Below the pieces are notes generated by a model. The model searched no databases. It was not told where the DNA came from and worked only from the letters and a program-made list of their open reading frames with translations. From a virus: a stretch of DNA of 25,285 nt. Numbering within the stretch: the first letter of the stretch is position 1; each line of letters begins with the position of its first letter. The DNA lies in the IMG/VR virus record IMGVR_UViG_3300005336_000049, positions 1 through 25,285 of that record; one strand, given 5' to 3'. A program made the position numbers and the translations under genes. Positions 20,996 through 25,285 of this stretch are shown here, piece by piece.

Positions 20996-22419
20996 TGGCC
21001 GCGCCGAGCATCGTCCTCGACCCCACCGGACTGAACATCCAACTCAACAACCAAGGGTCAGCGACTGGACTGTTCACGCAGGAGGCGAACCAGCAGGTGC
21101 AGGGCGTCGACTGGGGCGGCCAGGCGATCCAGGACATCATCAACACCGGCGCGTATCGGATCGAGGACATCGACGGCGTCCTCGCCGCCACCCGCGCTGT
21201 GCGCACCATCCTCCTCCCCGTCCGGATGTTGGGCTCGTCGAAGGACAACCTCGACACGACGATCTCGAATCTGAACTACGCCTTCGCGAAAGCGAGCCGT
21301 TTCCAGCCGCTCGACCTCGTCGTCACGCCGGGCGGGTCGACGAAGACGACGACGTTCAAGGTGATCGGCGGCGACACGTTCCATTACTACAGCCAGATGG
21401 AGGACAACCTGAACCGCGTCCGCGACGCGCAGGTACAGATCTTCTGCCTCCCGTTCGGCTACGGCGCGAAACAGACCTATGGGTCGAGCGGCGCGCCGCT
21501 CTTCGCCGCCGCCGCTGGCCCCGGCGCGTTCACCGTGACGATCCCCGCCGGGTCAGAGGGCGACGTGCTCGCCGACGTGACCGTCATTTTCCAGTTGACA
21601 GCGGACACAGCTGGCGCGGTCACGGTTGGGTGTATCGCGGGGAACTCGTCATGGACGGTGACGAGCGACATCACCAGCTGGTCAGCCGGGTCTGGCGCAG
21701 GCACCAGGGCGGCGCAGTCGAACGCGAAGTACAAGGGCGGCGCGGCGCCGGGGTATATCGCGGCGGCGCAGGGAACAGTCGAGGAGGCGTACAAGAAGAC
21801 GTTCACGACGGCGGACTTCCCGACCGGAGTGCCGATCCGGTGCCTCCTGTTGGCCGACGACTTTCAGGTGCTCGCGGCTAGGCGCGGCTTGTACCAGATG
21901 CGGCTCGCTGTCGCGGCCGGCGGCGTCACGTCGTATGGGGATTGGGTGAGCGTTCCGGCGGCGGCTGGTAACGGGACGACGACGCATTTCTTGCAGGTGA
22001 TGGATATGGGCGCCTTCTTGTTCCCGCCCGGCCCGTCGGGGTCAGTCGCGTTTAGCGGGAGTACGACGGTGTCGATCCAGGTGCAGGACGCGAACGTCCA
22101 CGCGAACGCGCTCACCTGCGCGTTCGACTCGATGATCTTCCTCCCAGACGCGAGCTCGCTCATCGCTGAGTGGCCGATCACACAGCCGGCCGCGAACACG
22201 CCGATCCGCATCGAATCCGACCTCTTGTTCAACAACGCCGACGGCGCTCCGCAGACGGTGCTCGTGTCGGGTGCGCATATCCGGAGTAGGGGGACGACGC
22301 AGTACGCGATCTGGGCCAGCGACCAGACTTTGGCGAACACGTCCGGCGACGTCACCTATTCGCTCGTGAAGGCGTGGGCTGAGGTTGTGCCCAGGTATAT
22401 CGGGTTGGCTCCGGTCTGA
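20995..22419 (+). CDS. Distal-tail (Dit)-like protein with C-terminal beta domains
   Basis: 474 aa from GTG 20995 (TAGTG overlap). Residues ~1-165 (LNIQLNNQ; DWGGQAIQDIINTGAYRIED; VRTILLPVRMLGSSKDNLDT; FTHYYSQ-like strand; VQIFCLPFGYG) match the Dit N-terminal ring fold. Residues ~166-474 are beta-rich and likely two jelly-roll modules (VTIPAGSEGDVLADVTVIFQ; TVSIQVQDANVHANALTCAF), which in such positions often bind cell-surface polysaccharide. It follows the tape measure, the usual Dit place. Confidence 0.75.
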   Translation: MAAPSIVLDPTGLNIQLNNQGSATGLFTQEANQQVQGVDWGGQAIQDIINTGAYRIEDIDGVLAATRAVRTILLPVRMLGSSKDNLDTTISNLNYAFAKASRFQPLDLVVTPGGSTKTTTFKVIGGDTFHYYSQMEDNLNRVRDAQVQIFCLPFGYGAKQTYGSSGAPLFAAAAGPGAFTVTIPAGSEGDVLADVTVIFQLTADTAGAVTVGCIAGNSSWTVTSDITSWSAGSGAGTRAAQSNAKYKGGAAPGYIAAAQGTVEEAYKKTFTTADFPTGVPIRCLLLADDFQVLAARRGLYQMRLAVAAGGVTSYGDWVSVPAAAGNGTTTHFLQVMDMGAFLFPPGPSGSVAFSGSTTVSIQVQDANVHANALTCAFDSMIFLPDASSLIAEWPITQPAANTPIRIESDLLFNNADGAPQTVLVSGAHIRSRGTTQYAIWASDQTLANTSGDVTYSLVKAWAEVVPRYIGLAPV

Positions 22420-24356
22420 TGGCTGCGTATACGGCGATCATCGGCGACGCGCGGTCGGTCGGCGCCCTGGCCGGGTCGGCGCTTCGCGGCGACCAGGCGG
22501 TCTTGCAGCGCCTCAACCCGCAGGTCGCGACGGCAAGGGTCCGCGGCATCCTCAACCCGCACATCGTGAAGGACGCCGTCGGCGGCCTCATCAGCGCCGA
22601 CTTCACGATCCCCGCCGAAGAAGCCGCCAGGTGGCGTCCACTGCTCCGCTACGGCGCGGTCGTGTGGATGTTCGACGGCGGCGAACCCATCTTCTACGGC
22701 TACGCCGAACAGCCCGTATGGACGTCGACGGGTGACTGCCAGATGAACATCTCCGGCATGTGGACGGTCCTGAGCCGCACCCGGACCCGCGAAGTATGGG
22801 ACCTGTGGGACATGAGCCTCCTGTCGCGCGGCACGGGCGCGAACGAGAACAAGGCCGGCCAGGCGAACGTCAACAGCGACGGCACCGTCACGTTCAGCAT
22901 CCCGAGCGGCACCGTCGTCGCCGCTTCTGACCGGATCAGCGTCGACTACCTCCTGTTTGATGAACCGGCAGGCGTCTCGGACGGGAAGCTGATCACGGCG
23001 TTCGAGTTCAACATCAGCGACCAAGTTGGGATGGGCACTACCGTCCGGCTCCGCGTCATCGGCAAGGCCACCGCCGCCGCCGCGACTGGTGATCTCCTCT
23101 ACGACACGGGCGCGACCGGGCCGAGCACGCGGCAGGGCGCGACGAACCTGAACGGCACGAACCAGGGCGGCGTCGCATGGGGCAGCGAATCGGGGTATCG
23201 GTGTCTCCGGTTCCAATACATCTTCACCGCTGGCGGCACTCTCGGCGCGGACCACTACGCGACGCTCGACCGGATCCGAGTGTCGACCAGGGAAAGCCTC
23301 TTCCCGTCGGTCAGCGGCGGCGTTGTGGCACCGTTGGACACGGGCGTCCTCGCCCGCGATGTCCTGTCGATCCGAAGCCCGAACAGCGTCACTACGAGCT
23401 CCACCTATCTGAGCGAACAACTCGACACGCCGCCCGAGTTCTGGCCGAGCAAGGTCGCGGCGGGTGCGACCGACACGAACAGTTATGCGTATGCGTGGGG
23501 GCTAGACCCGACAACGGGAACCGGGACGGCACCGAACAGCGGCGTCGCCACATCGGGATTCTCGGCGCTTGAGTGGCAGTCACCGACCGACATCCTCTCG
23601 GCGCTCGCCGGGATCGACGGCAACCACGTCGGCTTCTACCTGCCCTATAACGGCCGCGGAGGGTATGACGCGCCCGGCAACCAGTACGCAGCATCGGCGC
23701 CGGCCGTTCCCGACGTCGGCTCGTTCTGGCTCGCCGCGCCGCCACAGCTCTACTACCAGGCGTTCAGCGACCCGACGACGAACCCGGACTACACGGTGCA
23801 GACGCAGGAAGGCGCGCAGGTCACGCCGACGACGGACGTCCAACCCCTCGTCAGCTACGTCTACACCAACTATCAGACGATCAAGGGCAGGCAGCAGAGC
23901 GTCGTCGTCCAAGATGCGAGCCAGAAGAACTACGCCTTTTCGCAGGGCTACCAGCGCCGAGAGGACTACACCATCCAGCCGTCGGTGGGCGATAACCAGA
24001 CACCGACGAGCCAAGCCGCCCAATACCTCGCGCAGCGCAGACTCCCCGTCGCGAGCGCGGTGATCACAATCACGAACGACGGCGCGAGCCGCTACGCGAT
24101 CTTGAAACAGGGCTGCGTTATCGCGCGCCTCGCCACCATCAGGCCGGGCAGCCTCCAGATCAACGGCGTCGCCACCAGCGGCCTCAACCTCTCAGCCGGC
24201 TACGCCACCCACGTCGAATGGTGGGGCGAATCCGACACGGGCCCGGAGTACGTCGAACTCACTCTCGCCCAACCACCAGGCCAAATCTCGCGCGAGACGG
24301 CGCATGGGCGGCTCGCGTATCGCAGCCTGAAGACTCGGCACCGAATCCTTTTCTAG
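22419..24356 (+). CDS. Tail hub/minor tail protein with lectin-like insert
   Basis: 645 aa from ATG 22419 (TGATG overlap). The N-terminal ~125 residues (DARSVGALAGSALRGDQAVL; ISADFTIPAEEAARWRPLLR; VVWMFDGGEPIFYGYAEQPV) resemble the first domain of tail-hub proteins (gp27/Tal-like, 'phage late control' fold), and ~465-645 (LVSYVYTNYQTIKGRQQSVV; LAQRRLPVASAVITITNDGA) the later hub domains. Residues ~145-300 are a beta-rich insert that looks like a jelly-roll carbohydrate-binding module. No peptidase motif was found. It likely closes the tail tip and contacts the receptor. Confidence 0.75.
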   Translation: MAAYTAIIGDARSVGALAGSALRGDQAVLQRLNPQVATARVRGILNPHIVKDAVGGLISADFTIPAEEAARWRPLLRYGAVVWMFDGGEPIFYGYAEQPVWTSTGDCQMNISGMWTVLSRTRTREVWDLWDMSLLSRGTGANENKAGQANVNSDGTVTFSIPSGTVVAASDRISVDYLLFDEPAGVSDGKLITAFEFNISDQVGMGTTVRLRVIGKATAAAATGDLLYDTGATGPSTRQGATNLNGTNQGGVAWGSESGYRCLRFQYIFTAGGTLGADHYATLDRIRVSTRESLFPSVSGGVVAPLDTGVLARDVLSIRSPNSVTTSSTYLSEQLDTPPEFWPSKVAAGATDTNSYAYAWGLDPTTGTGTAPNSGVATSGFSALEWQSPTDILSALAGIDGNHVGFYLPYNGRGGYDAPGNQYAASAPAVPDVGSFWLAAPPQLYYQAFSDPTTNPDYTVQTQEGAQVTPTTDVQPLVSYVYTNYQTIKGRQQSVVVQDASQKNYAFSQGYQRREDYTIQPSVGDNQTPTSQAAQYLAQRRLPVASAVITITNDGASRYAILKQGCVIARLATIRPGSLQINGVATSGLNLSAGYATHVEWWGESDTGPEYVELTLAQPPGQISRETAHGRLAYRSLKTRHRILF

Positions 24357-24386
24357 CCAGAAGCAACCGGACAGGGCAGGGCAGCT

Positions 24387-24878
24387 ATGAACCCGTTCAT
24401 CGTCCCGCTCCTGGCCGTCCCTGTCGTGCTCGGCATCGACTGGTCAAGCGTCAGCGGCGGCAGCCTCGCGATCATCGGCACCCTCGTCCTGATCGCCGGG
24501 TTCGGGTTGCGGTACACGTCGACCGGCAGCGAAGCGCGCGACATGCTCAAAACGATGAACGAGGAGCTGCGCGCCGACAACGCCGAACTCCGCGGCGAAC
24601 GCGAATCGCTCCTCGAAGCACAAGAAGCGCTGAAAGAGGACATCCACAAGCGTGAGCTCGAGACGATGGAACGCGAGAAGGTCATCGCCGAGTTACGCGC
24701 CCGCCCGGACACGACCGAACTGATGCGCCGGCAGGACGATAACCACACCGCGGCGATGGAGATCGCGCACCAGACGGCGGAGACGCTCGAGCGTGTCGTC
24801 GGGATGCAGGGCGACCTGCAAGCGATCGTCGCGGCCAGCCTCAACCGGCCGCAGCGCCGCACCGACCCAGGCACGTAG
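24387..24878 (+). CDS. Membrane-anchored coiled-coil protein, lysis candidate
   Basis: 163 aa from ATG 24387; AGGGCAGGGCAG upstream (24373-24384) is a plausible ribosome binding site. Two hydrophobic segments (residues ~3-17 and ~27-42), then a long charged coiled coil (~48-115: MLKTMNEELRADNAELRGE and onward) and a helical C-terminal region. Adjacent to the endolysin, this suggests a holin or a spanin-like membrane protein; a long cytoplasmic or periplasmic coiled coil is uncommon in holins. The family is not recognised. Confidence 0.65.
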   Translation: MNPFIVPLLAVPVVLGIDWSSVSGGSLAIIGTLVLIAGFGLRYTSTGSEARDMLKTMNEELRADNAELRGERESLLEAQEALKEDIHKRELETMEREKVIAELRARPDTTELMRRQDDNHTAAMEIAHQTAETLERVVGMQGDLQAIVAASLNRPQRRTDPGT

Positions 24879-24887
24879 GGCCGCCGC

Positions 24888-24948
24888 GAGTGACCACGAC
24901 GACCCCGCCTCAAATCCTACCCACCCCGACCTTCGTGAGTGACCACGA
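24888..24948. repeat. 12-bp direct repeat before the endolysin
   Basis: GAGTGACCACGA occurs at 24888-24899 and again at 24937-24948, 49 bp apart, in the 80-base gap before the amidase. The second copy runs into its Shine-Dalgarno. The stretch is also open in frame with the amidase from GTG 24890. It may be a regulator site or the trace of a small duplication. Confidence 0.5.
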
Positions 24949-24958
24949 AAGGAGCAGC

Positions 24959-25285
24959 ATGGCCATCGCTATCAAGCGGCAAATGAGAGAACCGAGCGTC
25001 CAATACCTCGCGCACAACGCGATCACGCACGGCGGGATGAGCATCAAGCGCGTCGTCCTGCACGACACCGAATCCCACGACACCGCCGGCATCACCGACG
25101 TCAAAGGCATCTACGACTTCTGGGCCGGACAGGGCCTCGAATACGGAGCGCACCTCGTGATCGACAAGGACGGCAACACCGGCATGAGCGCGTTCGGGTT
25201 CGAGGAAGAGATGTGGCACGTCGGCAACTTCAACGGCGGCAGCATCGGCATCGAACAGATCGGCTTCGCGAGCCTCACCAAACTC
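24959..25285 (+). CDS. N-acetylmuramoyl-L-alanine amidase endolysin, partial
   Basis: 109 codons from ATG 24959 to the window edge; the 3' end is outside. AAAGGAG at 24948-24954 decides this start; GTG 24890 or 24935 would add a Thr/Pro-rich leader. Amidase_2/PGRP signatures: VVLHDTES with zinc ligand H35, YGAHLVIDKDGN around Y62, WHVGN (W86-H87) and SIGIEQIGF. The second zinc histidine and the catalytic Lys/Glu would lie beyond the end, as would any wall-binding domain. It cleaves the lactyl-Ala bond of peptidoglycan at lysis and follows the membrane coiled-coil gene as part of a lysis cassette. Confidence 0.93.
   Translation, partial: MAIAIKRQMREPSVQYLAHNAITHGGMSIKRVVLHDTESHDTAGITDVKGIYDFWAGQGLEYGAHLVIDKDGNTGMSAFGFEEEMWHVGNFNGGSIGIEQIGFASLTKL

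Overview
The window is a contiguous stretch of a GC-rich (roughly two-thirds GC by eye) tailed-phage or prophage genome of siphovirus type with an HK97-fold capsid. All supportable genes lie on the + strand, tightly packed, most joined by ATGA, GTGA, TAGTG or TGATG stop/start overlaps. Frequent GTG starts, high GC, alanine/threonine/proline-rich structural proteins and a proteasome-like Ntn hydrolase fit an actinobacterial host, but no host can be named from the sequence. No integrase, repressor or excisionase is visible, so the lifestyle is open.

Layout. 1-260 has no convincing gene; it holds a long imperfect hairpin with repeated half-sites and, on the minus strand, a stretch resembling the 3' end of a tRNA, which together look like a possible attachment site. 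261-2964 is a chain of very small genes, many with paired cysteines (zinc-ribbon or zinc-finger-like), interrupted by an HNH nuclease with a C-terminal helix-turn-helix (1235) and an HslV/proteasome-like hydrolase (1833). 2951-6017 is the replication/regulation block: a DUF3102-like plus HTH protein, a small acidic protein, a DUF3987-like ATPase (4017) that ends in an SSB-type DDIPF tail and carries seven iteron-like octamers in its linker-coding DNA, and a basic coiled-coil protein. 6014-6636 holds another Cys/His protein and a second HNH protein.

6636-12197 is the packaging and head module: large terminase, two small proteins, portal, prohead protease with an extra N-terminal domain, and major capsid protein, followed by a strong hairpin. 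12292-15777 encodes small, mostly beta-rich, low-complexity proteins that are probably capsid or neck decoration, including one built of about ten 20-residue PPAATA repeats. 15781-19506 holds connector and tail genes (adaptor, gp10-like neck protein, tail terminator, tail tube, and two tail-assembly chaperones joined by a -1 frameshift at CCCCCCA). 19496-24356 encodes a short tape measure, a distal-tail-like protein and a tail-hub-like protein. 24387-25285 begins the lysis module: a membrane-anchored coiled-coil protein and an amidase endolysin cut by the window end.

Most noteworthy: the SSB-tail mimic on the DUF3987 ATPase with embedded iterons (candidate replication origin), the zinc-ribbon mini-gene chain, the Ntn hydrolase with intact catalytic residues, and the unusual protease fusion. 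Family names are given from recognition of motifs, not from a database search.
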